Shown here: piece after piece, positions 18,124 to 27,675 of the stretch
Numbering within the stretch: the first letter of the stretch is position 1
Layout: each line of letters begins with the position of its first letter
From: Bacillota bacterium
GTDB taxonomy: Bacteria > Bacillota > Clostridia > DSM-8532
NCBI GenBank assembly: GCA_023411795.1
Contig: JAEYOK010000026.1
Span: forward strand, 1-64,000
Reading direction: 5' to 3'
Length of the DNA stretch: 64,000 bases
Notes under the pieces: model-generated
Database searches by the model: none
What the model saw: the letters and a program-made list of their open reading frames with translations, nothing else
What the model was told of the DNA's origin: nothing
Program-made: the position numbers and the translations under genes

Positions 18124-20250
18124 ATGAAGCTTCTCGGACCAGAAAAAGGAAAAACAAAGCGAAAAGCGGTTATGACCATAGAGAAAAAATCCGGAGGTTC
18201 CCAAAAACTACTTTTTCCAGCTTTAGTGGGAGTTCTGAGAAATACCAGGATACAAACTAGGCTTATAATATCTTTTCTGACAATTTCTCTTGTACCGCTG
18301 GCTATAACCGGTATCATAGGGTTTAATAAGTCCAGCCATGCTATAGAAAGCAAGATAAGAGATTATTCTGATCAAATTACAATACAGCTCGGAAAGAATA
18401 TACAGACATCGATTTCACAAATAGAAGTAATGGCTAATGATATTATTCTCAATAAAGACATCCAGAATGGCCTGGAAAAGGTAAACTCTATAGGTGAAAT
18501 GGAGAAACTTACACTGATCCAAAAGATTAATTCGGTTATTACTTCAAAAACAACAGGAGACATACGTGGTGTAGAAATTTTAGTAAATGGAAGCAGCATA
18601 TTCTCAAGTGGTGTGCAAAGCTCAGAGTTTTCCCTAGATGAAATGAACAAAATTGTAGAGGCAGCAGATAAGAACGGTGGTAAAGCTGCTTGGAATTTTA
18701 TAAGCAGGAAAAACGAAACCAAGAAAATCATTGTAATGTCAAAGGACATAAAATCTTTAAATACCGGAAGCAAAATAGGACTTATTAATATATATGTGAG
18801 CACAGATCACTTTCTAAGAAATATTGAGGGAATTGATTTGGGCGATGGAGTCGGAATCCTTGTTCTTAATACCCAGGGAGAGGTTATTGCAGATAAAGAT
18901 TCCAGAGTTGAACCCGGGGAGCATTTCGCAGAAGATTCGCTTATAAAACATATTCTTGGCTCCGAAAAATCTAAATCGGACTCTGAATATAAGATTAACG
19001 GCCAGAACCATCTATTGTCATATTCTGAAATCGAGGAAAGCAATTGGTTTGTTACAGCTCTTATACCTTATGCATATCTTCGTCAGGAAACAAAATCCCT
19101 TGGCGATGTTATCAGACTGTTAGCCGTATGTTGCCTTATAATTGCACTTTTACTGTCTTATATAATTACAGCAAGCATATCGTCCCCCCTAAAAAAACTT
19201 GTTGATCTAATGCATTTGGCTAAGCAGGGAAATCTGGCTTTTGATGTTAATGATAGTAAAAAGGATGAGTTGGCGGTAGTTCTTTCTAATTTCGGAGAAA
19301 TGACTGAAAATATAAAAGAGCTTATTCTTAAGAGCAGCGATTCAGCACGTAAGGTTATAAATAATGCTACTGACATTGCAAGGTTATCAGAGCAAACTCA
19401 TACCAGTTCTGAACAGATGTCGACCAGTATTAGTGAAATCGCCGATGGTTCATCTCAGCAGGCTAATGACTTATCAGCGGGGGTTATGCAGCTCAATGAC
19501 CTTTCTGACAATATAAATAAGGTTAGTGATGATATAAATAGTGTGGCTGAGGTTGTGTATGATACTCAAAAATTAAGTCAGATCGCTCTTGCAACTGTAA
19601 AATCGCTTAACGACAAGGCTTTGGAAACCAAATCCGTATCGGCACAAATTATAGATGATATAAACAGTCTTAATGAGGATATGAAGGAGATCAGAAAAAT
19701 TACAGGTTTGATTGCGGGCATATCAGAACAAACCGGGTTGCTCTCATTAAATGCTGCAATTGAAGCTGCGAGGGCAGGTGAAGCAGGTCGTGGCTTTGCT
19801 GTGGTTGCAGAAGAGGTAAGAAAGCTTGCGGACCAATCAAAAGACGCTTCGGTAATGATAAGCAATATTATTCAAAGGATACGAACAAAGACTGAAAGCA
19901 CCGCAGACGCTGCAAATCGGTCAAGCTTAATCATCGGAAAACAGATGGATGCAGTTTACGAAACAGACAACTCCTTTAAAACTATTTTTAGTTCAATGGA
20001 AGCAATATCTGGGATGATAAAAAAGGTTGAGAACTCAATAAAAGTAGTATTGAATTCTAAATCTATTGTTATGTCAACCATGGAAAATGTTTCTGCAGTT
20101 TCGGAAGAAGCAGCGGCAACATCCGAAGAGGTTTCTGCAAGTACTCAGGAACAAATTGCATCTGCTCAGGCCTTATCTGCTCTTGCAGAAGAATTGAACA
20201 GTATGGCAGAAGAACTGGAAAAGTCGATATCACAGTTTAAAATCGCATAA
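18124..20250 (+). CDS. Methyl-accepting chemotaxis protein in the sugar operon
   Basis: The ATG at 18124 follows GGGAGGG and is preferred to an in-frame GTG at 18088. The 708-residue receptor has a basic cytoplasmic N-terminus of about 50 residues, TM1 (IISFLTISLVPLAITGIIGF), an extracellular dCache-like sensor of about 260 residues, TM2 near residues 335-355, HAMP, and a signalling domain with the hairpin tip SLNAAIEAARAGEAGRGFAV. It ends in a Glu/Gln-rich methylation region. Being just downstream of the importer permeases and upstream of the alpha-galactosidase, it may direct swimming toward the same oligosaccharide or toward its loaded binding protein (inference). No che genes are in the window. 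Confidence 0.92.
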   Translation: MKLLGPEKGKTKRKAVMTIEKKSGGSQKLLFPALVGVLRNTRIQTRLIISFLTISLVPLAITGIIGFNKSSHAIESKIRDYSDQITIQLGKNIQTSISQIEVMANDIILNKDIQNGLEKVNSIGEMEKLTLIQKINSVITSKTTGDIRGVEILVNGSSIFSSGVQSSEFSLDEMNKIVEAADKNGGKAAWNFISRKNETKKIIVMSKDIKSLNTGSKIGLINIYVSTDHFLRNIEGIDLGDGVGILVLNTQGEVIADKDSRVEPGEHFAEDSLIKHILGSEKSKSDSEYKINGQNHLLSYSEIEESNWFVTALIPYAYLRQETKSLGDVIRLLAVCCLIIALLLSYIITASISSPLKKLVDLMHLAKQGNLAFDVNDSKKDELAVVLSNFGEMTENIKELILKSSDSARKVINNATDIARLSEQTHTSSEQMSTSISEIADGSSQQANDLSAGVMQLNDLSDNINKVSDDINSVAEVVYDTQKLSQIALATVKSLNDKALETKSVSAQIIDDINSLNEDMKEIRKITGLIAGISEQTGLLSLNAAIEAARAGEAGRGFAVVAEEVRKLADQSKDASVMISNIIQRIRTKTESTADAANRSSLIIGKQMDAVYETDNSFKTIFSSMEAISGMIKKVENSIKVVLNSKSIVMSTMENVSAVSEEAAATSEEVSASTQEQIASAQALSALAEELNSMAEELEKSISQFKIA

Positions 20251-20265
20251 TATATGCCTTGTGTC

Positions 20266-20281
20266 GGCCTTTATTTAGGCC
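20266..20281. repeat. Small hairpin between chemoreceptor and alpha-galactosidase
   Basis: GGCCT pairs with AGGCC around a six-base loop in the 81-bp gap. There is no T-run, so it is probably not a full terminator. It could be a processing or attenuation structure. Confidence 0.4.
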
Positions 20282-20331
20282 AATTATTACACTTGTTATG
20301 CAAATGAAGATATGGAGATAGGGGATGAAAA

Positions 20332-22422
20332 ATGAACAAGGTTTTATCCGAGTTTATTCTATCTGATATTCTGGTTAAATACTTAATGGATGAAGATGGC
20401 AAAGTCGGTTTTGAGATGATACCGGTCGCATTAAAAGATAAGGCCGGAACAAAGAAGACATATAGTCTGGATTCCATCATTCAGGCTCATATCAGAGGGG
20501 ATGATTTTTCAAGTGGCTTTGCAAACGGCCATACCATGAGGAACGGACAAACCACTACCGGACTGAGATATGATAGTCAGTACACCGAAATCAAAAATGG
20601 CTGCCACAGGATCTCCACTGTCTTAAAGAATGACAGAGGCCATTATGCCACTAATATATTGACATATACTGAAGGGTTGAAGGCATTTGAGGTAAAAACG
20701 ATATTTTCCAACAAGTCCGAACAACCCGCTGATTTAGAAATGCTATCCAGTTTCTCATTTGGGGGAATAACACCTTTTACCGGCGATGAAGCGTCTGAAC
20801 AATTAATTATTTATAAAATTCGCAGTTGCTGGAGCAATGAAGGAAGGCTGATAGCTGAAACAGTTGAAGATTTGCAGCTTGAACCATCCTGGTCACAACA
20901 TGGAGTGAGGGTCGAAAAATTTGGTCAAATCGGCTCAATGCCGGTACGAAAATATTTTCCTTTTGTTGCTGTGGAAGATATCGCTTCAGGAGTTATTTGG
21001 GCAGCCCAGTTGGCATGCGCATCCTCCTGGCAGATTGAATTATATAGGCGGGATGACGCTTTATGCGTATCAGGAGGTTTTGCTGACTATGACTTTGGCC
21101 ACTGGATGAAGACATTGAACCCAGGAGAGGAAATTGAGACTCCTTCAGCCTATTTGACAGTTAGCTGCGGCGTTTTTGATGAAGTCTCACAAAGACTACT
21201 GACCATCCAAAAGGAACACTTTAATAAAATCAACAGGTTTGAAAGGCTGCCGGTTATATTTAATGAATACTGTACTACCTGGGGATATCCCTCTCATGAT
21301 AATATCAAAAAAATGTTAAATGTTATAAAAAACAGAGGAGTGGACGTATTTGTTATCGATGCAGGCTGGAGTGCTGATAAGGAAAATGGATGGGATACTA
21401 CAGTTGGAGATTGGATTGTCAGTCCCGAGCTGTTCCCCTTTGGGCTTGAGGAAACGGTACGTATGATTGAAGAAGCCGGAATGATTCCAGGAATCTGGTT
21501 TGAGTTTGAAAACTGCTGTCAGAAAGCGAAATCTTATGAGAGCCTTGAACACCTTCTGAAAAGAAACGGTAAGGTTATCACGTCGGGAGTCAGGCGTTTC
21601 TGGGATATGTGTGACCCGTGGGTAAATGATTATCTTTATGAAAAAGTATTATTAATGCTTAAAAAATATAGATTTAAGTATCTTAAGGTAGATTACAATG
21701 AAACCATCGGTGTGGGCTGCGACGGGAGTGAATCTCTGGGAGAAGGCTTAAGACAGAGGGTTATCGCTACCCAAGCGTTTTTCAGAAGGATTAGGGAGGA
21801 AATACCCGATATTATTATCGAAAACTGTTCATCGGGAGGACATCGTCTGGAACCGTCAATGATGGCGTTATGCGATTTAGCATCCTTTTCGGATGCCCAT
21901 GAATGTAATGAAATACCTATTATTGCAGCTAACCTTCACAGGGTCGTCAATCCATGTCAGTCTCAGATATGGGCGGTACTCCGTAAAACCGACAGCAGAA
22001 AGAGAATTGTATACTCCATTGCAAACACCTTCCTCGGTGTGATGTGTCTGTCCGGAGATATTTATGACTTGAGTAAAGAGCAATGGAATTTGGTTGAAGA
22101 AGGGATCGGCTTCTATCGTTCAGTTTCCGGAATCATTATGAATGGTTCAACTAAATTTTACGGTTCATCTATAAAAAGTTACCGTAATCCAAAAGGATGG
22201 CAGGCAATCGTCAGGGAGTCTGCCGATTATAAGGATGTTTTGGTCATTATCCATTCATTTAACGGGGATTTACCGTCAGAGATTGGGATTCCTATCGATG
22301 GCTCATTTAGAATACATAATGTATACTGCGCTTTTGGAAATCCGGTTACCATTAAAGAAGGCATGCTGCATATCAATATAAAGGAGGAAATGGAAGCGGT
22401 TGCTGTTCATTTGAAATCATAG
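20332..22422 (+). CDS. Alpha-galactosidase, glycoside hydrolase family 36
   Basis: This 696-residue enzyme has a beta-sandwich N-terminal part and a TIM barrel. The nucleophile is Asp454 in YLKVDYN and the acid/base is Asp521 in FSDAHE. Further GH36 markers are FVIDAGW near residue 340 and ENCSSGGHRLEPSM near 500. It hydrolyses terminal alpha-1,6-galactosides such as melibiose, raffinose and galactomannan side chains. No signal peptide is visible, so it should act on imported oligosaccharides in the cytoplasm. A GGGGATG ribosome context precedes the start. Some GH36 members have other specificities, so the exact substrate is an inference. Confidence 0.92.
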   Translation: MNKVLSEFILSDILVKYLMDEDGKVGFEMIPVALKDKAGTKKTYSLDSIIQAHIRGDDFSSGFANGHTMRNGQTTTGLRYDSQYTEIKNGCHRISTVLKNDRGHYATNILTYTEGLKAFEVKTIFSNKSEQPADLEMLSSFSFGGITPFTGDEASEQLIIYKIRSCWSNEGRLIAETVEDLQLEPSWSQHGVRVEKFGQIGSMPVRKYFPFVAVEDIASGVIWAAQLACASSWQIELYRRDDALCVSGGFADYDFGHWMKTLNPGEEIETPSAYLTVSCGVFDEVSQRLLTIQKEHFNKINRFERLPVIFNEYCTTWGYPSHDNIKKMLNVIKNRGVDVFVIDAGWSADKENGWDTTVGDWIVSPELFPFGLEETVRMIEEAGMIPGIWFEFENCCQKAKSYESLEHLLKRNGKVITSGVRRFWDMCDPWVNDYLYEKVLLMLKKYRFKYLKVDYNETIGVGCDGSESLGEGLRQRVIATQAFFRRIREEIPDIIIENCSSGGHRLEPSMMALCDLASFSDAHECNEIPIIAANLHRVVNPCQSQIWAVLRKTDSRKRIVYSIANTFLGVMCLSGDIYDLSKEQWNLVEEGIGFYRSVSGIIMNGSTKFYGSSIKSYRNPKGWQAIVRESADYKDVLVIIHSFNGDLPSEIGIPIDGSFRIHNVYCAFGNPVTIKEGMLHINIKEEMEAVAVHLKS

Positions 22423-22468
22423 TTTAGCTTAGGTAAACGCGGACGTAAGCATATCAGTAATAACTATA

Positions 22469-22497
22469 TTGACTCAAATTGTAGTTACTGATAAAAT
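22469..22497 (+). promoter_or_regulatory. Sigma-A promoter of the LacI-family regulator
   Basis: The -35 TTGACT (22469-22474) and -10 TAAAAT (22492-22497) are separated by 17 bp. The element lies between the arms of an imperfect inverted repeat (ATCAGTAATAACT and AGTTACTGAT), which could be a further regulator site. Confidence 0.65.
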
Positions 22498-22508
22498 TTA
22501 AACATAGT

Positions 22509-22520
22509 TAAACGTTTCGC
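22509..22520 (+). promoter_or_regulatory. LacI-type operator O1
   Basis: TAAACGTTTCGC lies just after the -10 box and before the regulator start. The CpG-centred AAACGTTT core is typical of LacI/GalR operators. It is the exact reverse complement of the site at 23583-23594, which argues for autoregulation by the neighbouring repressor. Confidence 0.7.
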
Positions 22521-22537
22521 GAATGAGGTGTTTCATA

Positions 22538-23545
22538 TTGGCAGCTACCATTAAGGATGTAGCAAAGTACACAGGACTATCCATTGCAACTATATCTAAG
22601 TATATTAATGGCGGAAATGTTCTCGAAGAAAACAAAAAAATCATTGATGAAGCTATCAAGGTACTTGGTTTTAAAGTTAACGAAATAGCCCGTGGCCTTA
22701 AAACAAACAAAACCATGACAATAGGGGTGCTTATTCCAGATTTTAATAATATATTCTTTACCGCGATTGTTTCGAATATTGAGAATGTGCTTATTCAAAA
22801 CGGATACAGTACCATTCTTTGCGACTATAAAAATGATACGGAACTGGAAAAAGAGAAGTTCAATTTTCTTGTTAAAAAACAGGTTGACGGTATAATTATC
22901 ATACCGCAAGGTGACATTGCCAGGTATATAAAGGAGCAACTTAACAAGAATATACCGCTGGTGCTTGTTGACAGAGCTCTTGATGGTTTGGAGTGCGATA
23001 CTATACTCGTTGACAACATGAATGCGTCATATAATGCTGTGGAGTATTTGATTACAAGTGGACACAAGAGTATTGGAATTATCAGAGGACCGGATAAAAT
23101 TTTTACATCGATAGAACGACTGAAAGGATATATTCGGGTTCATGAGGACTATTCAATGAAAGTTGATGAGTCACTTGTGAAAAAAGGCAACAATGATGCG
23201 GAGAGTGGCTATATATGTCTCAACGAACTATTGGGGCTAAAGGTTCCTCCGACAGCAGTTTATATTACAAATTATGAAATGACACTTGGAGCGATTATGG
23301 CCTTAAACGAAAGGAATGTGAAAGTACCCGATGAACTGTCCGTTATAGGCTTTGACAATCTACATATTGCTAGAGTAGTTAAACCACCCCTGACCATTGT
23401 TGTCCAGCCGATGGAGCAAATAGGCGAGATAGCTGCAAATACAATATTAAAAAGAATAAAGGGCGATATGACCAACTATCCTTCCATGGTCAGGTTAAAA
23501 ACTGAATTGATGATAAACCAGTCAGTTAAAGACTTAAGGGGCTAG
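22538..23545 (+). CDS. LacI/GalR-family transcriptional regulator
   Basis: TTG 22538 is taken as the start: AGGTG lies 7 bp upstream, and translation then opens with the family-typical AATIKDVAKYTGLSIATISK helix-turn-helix. An in-frame ATG at 22523 has no good ribosome site. The 335-residue protein continues with a periplasmic-binding-type effector domain (LVDRALDG, SVIGFDN motifs). It likely represses its own promoter and the kinase-dehydrogenase-aldolase operon downstream through the operators at 22509, 23583 and 23616. The effector is presumably a pathway sugar or sugar phosphate. Confidence 0.93.
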   Translation: MAATIKDVAKYTGLSIATISKYINGGNVLEENKKIIDEAIKVLGFKVNEIARGLKTNKTMTIGVLIPDFNNIFFTAIVSNIENVLIQNGYSTILCDYKNDTELEKEKFNFLVKKQVDGIIIIPQGDIARYIKEQLNKNIPLVLVDRALDGLECDTILVDNMNASYNAVEYLITSGHKSIGIIRGPDKIFTSIERLKGYIRVHEDYSMKVDESLVKKGNNDAESGYICLNELLGLKVPPTAVYITNYEMTLGAIMALNERNVKVPDELSVIGFDNLHIARVVKPPLTIVVQPMEQIGEIAANTILKRIKGDMTNYPSMVRLKTELMINQSVKDLRG

Positions 23546-23582
23546 AGGTGTTTTTTGCAACAGTAATATTTTTTATGCAAGA

Positions 23583-23594
23583 GCGAAACGTTTA
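23583..23594 (+). promoter_or_regulatory. LacI-type operator O2
   Basis: GCGAAACGTTTA is the exact reverse complement of O1 and lies 86 bp before the FGGY kinase start. It marks the downstream operon as the main target of the regulator. Confidence 0.7.
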
Positions 23595-23615
23595 GCTATA
23601 AAATAATAATATAAA

Positions 23616-23628
23616 GCAAAATGTTTAG
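23616..23628 (+). promoter_or_regulatory. Weaker LacI-type operator O3
   Basis: GCAAAATGTTTAG differs from the extended O2 sequence GCGAAACGTTTAG at two of 13 positions. It lies 33 bp downstream of O2 with the same orientation, about three helical turns away, which would suit cooperative binding. Confidence 0.45.
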
Positions 23629-23679
23629 ATTAGGTTGATTAAGCTGTTTTAAGAAAAATTTCATAAAGGAGCAGCTATT

Positions 23680-25200
23680 ATGAAAAACCTTTTATTAGGA
23701 ATTGATATTGGCACCTCAGCATGCAAAGTCGCAGTTATGGATTTGGACGGAAGGGTTATAGCTCAGGCAACCAGTACTTACCCCTTGTACTACCCGGCTC
23801 CCGGCTATGTCGAGCAAAACCCTGAAGAGTGGTGGGAAGGCGTATGTACTGCTATTCGGAAAATTCTTTCAACAGGTGGGGTGGATACCAATGATATTGA
23901 AGGAATAGGACTTGACGGCCAAAGTTGGTCGGCTATTCCAATTAATAAGAAAGGTGATGTGCTTGACAACACACCAATCTGGATGGATACAAGAGCTTCA
24001 GAGCTATGTAAAAACGTTACTGAGCGAGTCGGATTTCATCGTATTTTCAGTATAAGTGGTAATTCTTTTGAACCTTCATATACAACGCCCAAGATTCTTT
24101 GGTTTAAGGAAAACAAACCAGATCTTTATAGAAGTACATTCAAATTTCTTCAAAGCAACAGTTATATTGCATTCAGGCTTACAGGCGTCATAACACAGGA
24201 CATCTCGCAAGGTTACGGGTTACATATGTTCAACACGGAAAAAGGGACTTACGATGATCGGTTGTGTGATGAACTGGATGTTGACAGAGATAAGCTTCCT
24301 GATATTTACCCATGTCATCAGGTTATTGGAGAGGTGACACAAAAGGCTGCTGAAATGACAGGCCTAAAACCGGGCATCCCTGTTGTGGCAGGTGGATTGG
24401 ATGCTGCCTGCGGCACATTGGGCGCAGGTGTGTATAAGGTTGGCCAGACACAGGAGCAGGGCGGTCAGGCTGGCGGTATGAGTATATGTGTAAATCATGC
24501 GCTTTCACATCCAAAGCTTATTCTAAGTGCTCATGTGGTACCCGGTTTGTGGCTCCTTCAGGGAGGAACTGTAGGAGGAGGAGGCGCTGTTAGATGGTTC
24601 AGTGAACAGCTTTGTAGCGATGAGTCTGTGAAGGCGAAGTTCGAAGGAATCAATGTTTTTAAAAAAATGGATGATGAAGCGGCAGCTATTTCCCCAGGTT
24701 CAAACGGGCTGATCTTTCTTCCTTATATGGCAGGAGAAAGATCTCCTTTATGGGATAAAAACGCCAAGGGTGTATTTTTCGGGCTCGGATACGACAAAAC
24801 GAGAGCTCATATGATTCGATCTGTAATGGAGGGGTGCGCCTTTGCGCTCTACCATAATATGCAGACGGCTGAAGAAAGCGGTATCAAATCAGACATCCTT
24901 AATGCAATGGGAGGGGCTGCCAACAGCAGAGTATGGACTCAGATAAAAGCCGATGTTACCGCAACACTAATACAGGTCCCCTCATCGGATACAGCTACTA
25001 CACTGGGAGCATCAATACTTGCGGGAATTGGAACAGGTGTATACAAGACCTTTGAAGAAGCGGTTGAAAGAACAATACAAATTACGAGAATCCATGAGCC
25101 CGACATGAAAGCTCACGATAAATACATGAAATACTATGAGATTTATCTTGAGCTGTATGAAAGATTGAAGGAATCCATGAAAAAAATCAGTGAGATTTAA
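23680..25200 (+). CDS. FGGY-family carbohydrate kinase (xylulokinase-like)
   Basis: This 506-residue kinase has the N-terminal phosphate-binding GIDIGTSACK, the substrate-contact segment GLDGQSWSAIP, catalytic Asp241 in GGLDAACGTLGAG, and the C-terminal ATP-site motif NAMGGAANSRVW. FGGY enzymes phosphorylate ketoses such as xylulose, ribulose, fuculose and possibly tagatose. The GQSWSA motif replaces the GQMHG usual in true xylulokinases, so the xylulose label should be held lightly. It is the first gene of the LacI-controlled operon; its ketose is probably made by the dehydrogenase 31 bp downstream (inference). Confidence 0.88.
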   Translation: MKNLLLGIDIGTSACKVAVMDLDGRVIAQATSTYPLYYPAPGYVEQNPEEWWEGVCTAIRKILSTGGVDTNDIEGIGLDGQSWSAIPINKKGDVLDNTPIWMDTRASELCKNVTERVGFHRIFSISGNSFEPSYTTPKILWFKENKPDLYRSTFKFLQSNSYIAFRLTGVITQDISQGYGLHMFNTEKGTYDDRLCDELDVDRDKLPDIYPCHQVIGEVTQKAAEMTGLKPGIPVVAGGLDAACGTLGAGVYKVGQTQEQGGQAGGMSICVNHALSHPKLILSAHVVPGLWLLQGGTVGGGGAVRWFSEQLCSDESVKAKFEGINVFKKMDDEAAAISPGSNGLIFLPYMAGERSPLWDKNAKGVFFGLGYDKTRAHMIRSVMEGCAFALYHNMQTAEESGIKSDILNAMGGAANSRVWTQIKADVTATLIQVPSSDTATTLGASILAGIGTGVYKTFEEAVERTIQITRIHEPDMKAHDKYMKYYEIYLELYERLKESMKKISEI

Positions 25201-25231
25201 AGTATTTAATTTAAAAGAGGTGTGTTAGCTA

Positions 25232-26278
25232 ATGAAGGCAGCTGTTTTACACGCAAAGGGAGATATACGGTATGAAGATTACCCAACTCCGGTGATTGGT
25301 GATAATGAGGTATTAGTAAAGGTAAAAGTTGCAGGTATCTGCGGCTCGGATATACCAAGAGTTAACTCAGGAACGGCACATTACTTCCCCATTGTTTTAG
25401 GGCATGAGTTTTCGGGTGAGATTGTGCAAATCGGTGAAGGTGTAACAACCCTTAAGCTAGGAGACAAGGTTTCATGTGCACCTCTATTGCCCTGTCTGAA
25501 ATGTAAAGACTGCCAGAAGGGAAATTACTCCTTATGCAAGCACTACAGCTTCATCGGCTCCAGAGAACAAGGCGGATTTGCCGAATATGTAAAGTTACCG
25601 GAACAGAATGCCATAAAGTTTTCAGATACAGTAAGCTTCGAACAAGGTGCTTTTTTTGAACCTTCCGCCGTAGCGCTGCATGGATTAAGACTGGCAAACT
25701 ATAGAGGCGGAGAGGATGTTGCCATACTCGGAGCCGGCACAATAGGTATTTTTACTGCCCAATGGGCTAAAATTCTAGGAGCCAGAAGAGTATTCGTATT
25801 TGATATTGTTGAGGAAAGGCTTAACCTGGCAAAGAAGCTCGGTGCTGATGTCGTTATAAATACTTTGGACAGGGATTTCAGGAAAAAGGCTATGAAAATG
25901 ACTGAAGACAAAGGTTTTGGCTTTGTATATGAGACAGCCGGAGTTGATGTTACCGAGAAATTAGCCTTTGAACTTGCCGGAAACAAATCAAGCGTCTGTT
26001 TTATCGGAACACCCACAAAAGATCTTACTTTTACACCAGGTTTGTTCGAGTGCATGAACCGTAAAGAATTTAGACTTACGGGTTCATGGATGTCTTATAG
26101 CGCGCCTTTCCCGGGGAGTGAATGGTCTGATACCGCATATTATTTTGCATCAGGCCAGCTTAAATTTGATGATAGTCTGATATTCAAAAAGTTGCCTATG
26201 TCACGGGCATCAGAAGGCTTTGAAATGTATAAAACGTCCGGTTTGGTTAAAGGTAAAATCTTATTGGCTAATGAATAG
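25232..26278 (+). CDS. Zinc-dependent medium-chain alcohol dehydrogenase (polyol type)
   Basis: This 348-residue MDR enzyme has catalytic-zinc ligands Cys37 and His58-Glu59 (GICGSD, GHEFSG), four structural-zinc cysteines (88, 91, 94, 102) and a Rossmann motif GAGTIG near residue 168. The closest group is galactitol-1-phosphate or sorbitol dehydrogenases, which oxidise a polyol to a ketose with NAD. AAGAGGTG precedes the start. Its place between a ketose kinase and a GatZ-like protein suggests galactitol or a related polyol as substrate (inference). Confidence 0.9.
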   Translation: MKAAVLHAKGDIRYEDYPTPVIGDNEVLVKVKVAGICGSDIPRVNSGTAHYFPIVLGHEFSGEIVQIGEGVTTLKLGDKVSCAPLLPCLKCKDCQKGNYSLCKHYSFIGSREQGGFAEYVKLPEQNAIKFSDTVSFEQGAFFEPSAVALHGLRLANYRGGEDVAILGAGTIGIFTAQWAKILGARRVFVFDIVEERLNLAKKLGADVVINTLDRDFRKKAMKMTEDKGFGFVYETAGVDVTEKLAFELAGNKSSVCFIGTPTKDLTFTPGLFECMNRKEFRLTGSWMSYSAPFPGSEWSDTAYYFASGQLKFDDSLIFKKLPMSRASEGFEMYKTSGLVKGKILLANE

Positions 26279-26289
26279 GAGGTTATAAG

Positions 26290-27675
26290 ATGAGTGGCTT
26301 ACATCCAATCAAGGAAATAGTGATAAAACAGAAAATGGGATTTCCTGCCGGGATTTATTCGGCCTGCAGTGCAAATGAGCTGGTTTTAGAGGCTGTAATG
26401 GAACGCGCAAAAGAGGGAAAAGATGTTGTACTTATTGAAGCTACCGCCAATCAGGTTAATCAGTACGGAGGATATACCGGAATGAAGCCAGCTAATTTTA
26501 AGAACTTTGTATACGAACTGGCAGATAAGGTTGGATTCCCAAAAGACAGAATTATACTTGGCGGGGATCATCTGGGGCCGCTGACATGGAAAAACGAACC
26601 TGCCCAAAGTGCCATGGAGAAAGCCAGAGAGCTGATCAGGCAATATGTGCTGGCGGGATTCACAAAAATACATATTGATACCAGCATGCATTTAGGGGAC
26701 GATAATATCAAAGAAAAACTGGATACAAAAATAATTGCAGAAAGAGGCGCAATTCTGGCTGAAGTTTCCGAGGAAGCATATAGAGAACTGAAAGCAGGTC
26801 ATCCTGATGCAATACAACCGGTTTATGTAGTAGGAAGCGAGGTTCCTATTCCCGGTGGCAGCCAGGAGAAAGAAGAGGGTATTCAAGTAACCAAGGTTGA
26901 AGATTACGAAGAAACCGTTCAGGTATTTAAGGAAGCATTTATAAAACATAACCTTGAAAGTGCATGGGATAATGTTATTGCAGTAGTGGTGCAGCCGGGG
27001 GTTGAATTCGGTGATGAAAACATCCACGAATATAACAGAGAAGCAGCAGCAGACTTATGTGCTGCATTGAAAAAACACCCCAATATTGTATTTGAAGGAC
27101 ATTCTACAGACTATCAGACAGAATTTGCGTTCCGTGAAATGGTTCAGGATGGCATAGCAATTCTGAAGGTAGGTCCCGCTCTGACCTTTGCTCTAAGAGA
27201 GGCACTTTTCAGCTTATCGTACATAGAGGATGAGTTGATAACCGAGAATACAGGAAGAAAACCCTCAAGATTTATTGAAGTACTGGAAGAGGCAATGCTG
27301 AAAAATCCTGATAACTGGAAAAATCATTATCATGGCAATGAATACAAGCTTAAGCTTGCCAGAAAATATAGCCTGTCAGACAGATGCAGATATTATCTTC
27401 CTTTACCCGAGGTTCAGCAGGCCATTAATAAATTATTTGAAAACCTTAAATCCGTAAATATTCCCATGACCCTTATCAGCCAATATATGCCCATACAATA
27501 CAGTAAAATTCGGGAAGGAAAACTGAACAATGACCCGATTAGTCTGGTGAAGGACAGAGTTGTGAATTGTATTGATGAGTACCTTTATGGCTGCGAGCAA
27601 TATAATATCAAGAATTGGTTAGAAGAAAGGATTGATGCTTATGTTGAAAGGAATCCCTTCAATTATCCCGCCTGA
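26290..27675 (+). CDS. GatZ/KbaZ-family protein (tagatose-bisphosphate aldolase subunit or epimerase)
   Basis: This 461-residue protein matches the COG4573 family: GIYSACSANELVLEAVMERA near the start, ILGGDHLGPLTWKNEPA and FEGHSTDYQT later. In enteric bacteria GatZ/KbaZ supports the catalytic class II aldolase GatY/KbaY. No GatY-type gene is present in this window. Relatives lacking a partner have been reported with ketose-6-phosphate 4-epimerase activity, which could convert tagatose 6-phosphate to fructose 6-phosphate; that role here is inference. AGGAGG precedes the ATG and the gene follows the dehydrogenase by 11 bp. Confidence 0.88.
   Translation: MSGLHPIKEIVIKQKMGFPAGIYSACSANELVLEAVMERAKEGKDVVLIEATANQVNQYGGYTGMKPANFKNFVYELADKVGFPKDRIILGGDHLGPLTWKNEPAQSAMEKARELIRQYVLAGFTKIHIDTSMHLGDDNIKEKLDTKIIAERGAILAEVSEEAYRELKAGHPDAIQPVYVVGSEVPIPGGSQEKEEGIQVTKVEDYEETVQVFKEAFIKHNLESAWDNVIAVVVQPGVEFGDENIHEYNREAAADLCAALKKHPNIVFEGHSTDYQTEFAFREMVQDGIAILKVGPALTFALREALFSLSYIEDELITENTGRKPSRFIEVLEEAMLKNPDNWKNHYHGNEYKLKLARKYSLSDRCRYYLPLPEVQQAINKLFENLKSVNIPMTLISQYMPIQYSKIREGKLNNDPISLVKDRVVNCIDEYLYGCEQYNIKNWLEERIDAYVERNPFNYPA

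Noticed and set aside
23680..25200. True xylulokinase with a xylose pathway
   Set aside because: No xylose isomerase is in the window, the substrate motif differs from typical XylB, and neighbours point to hexose or polyol metabolism.
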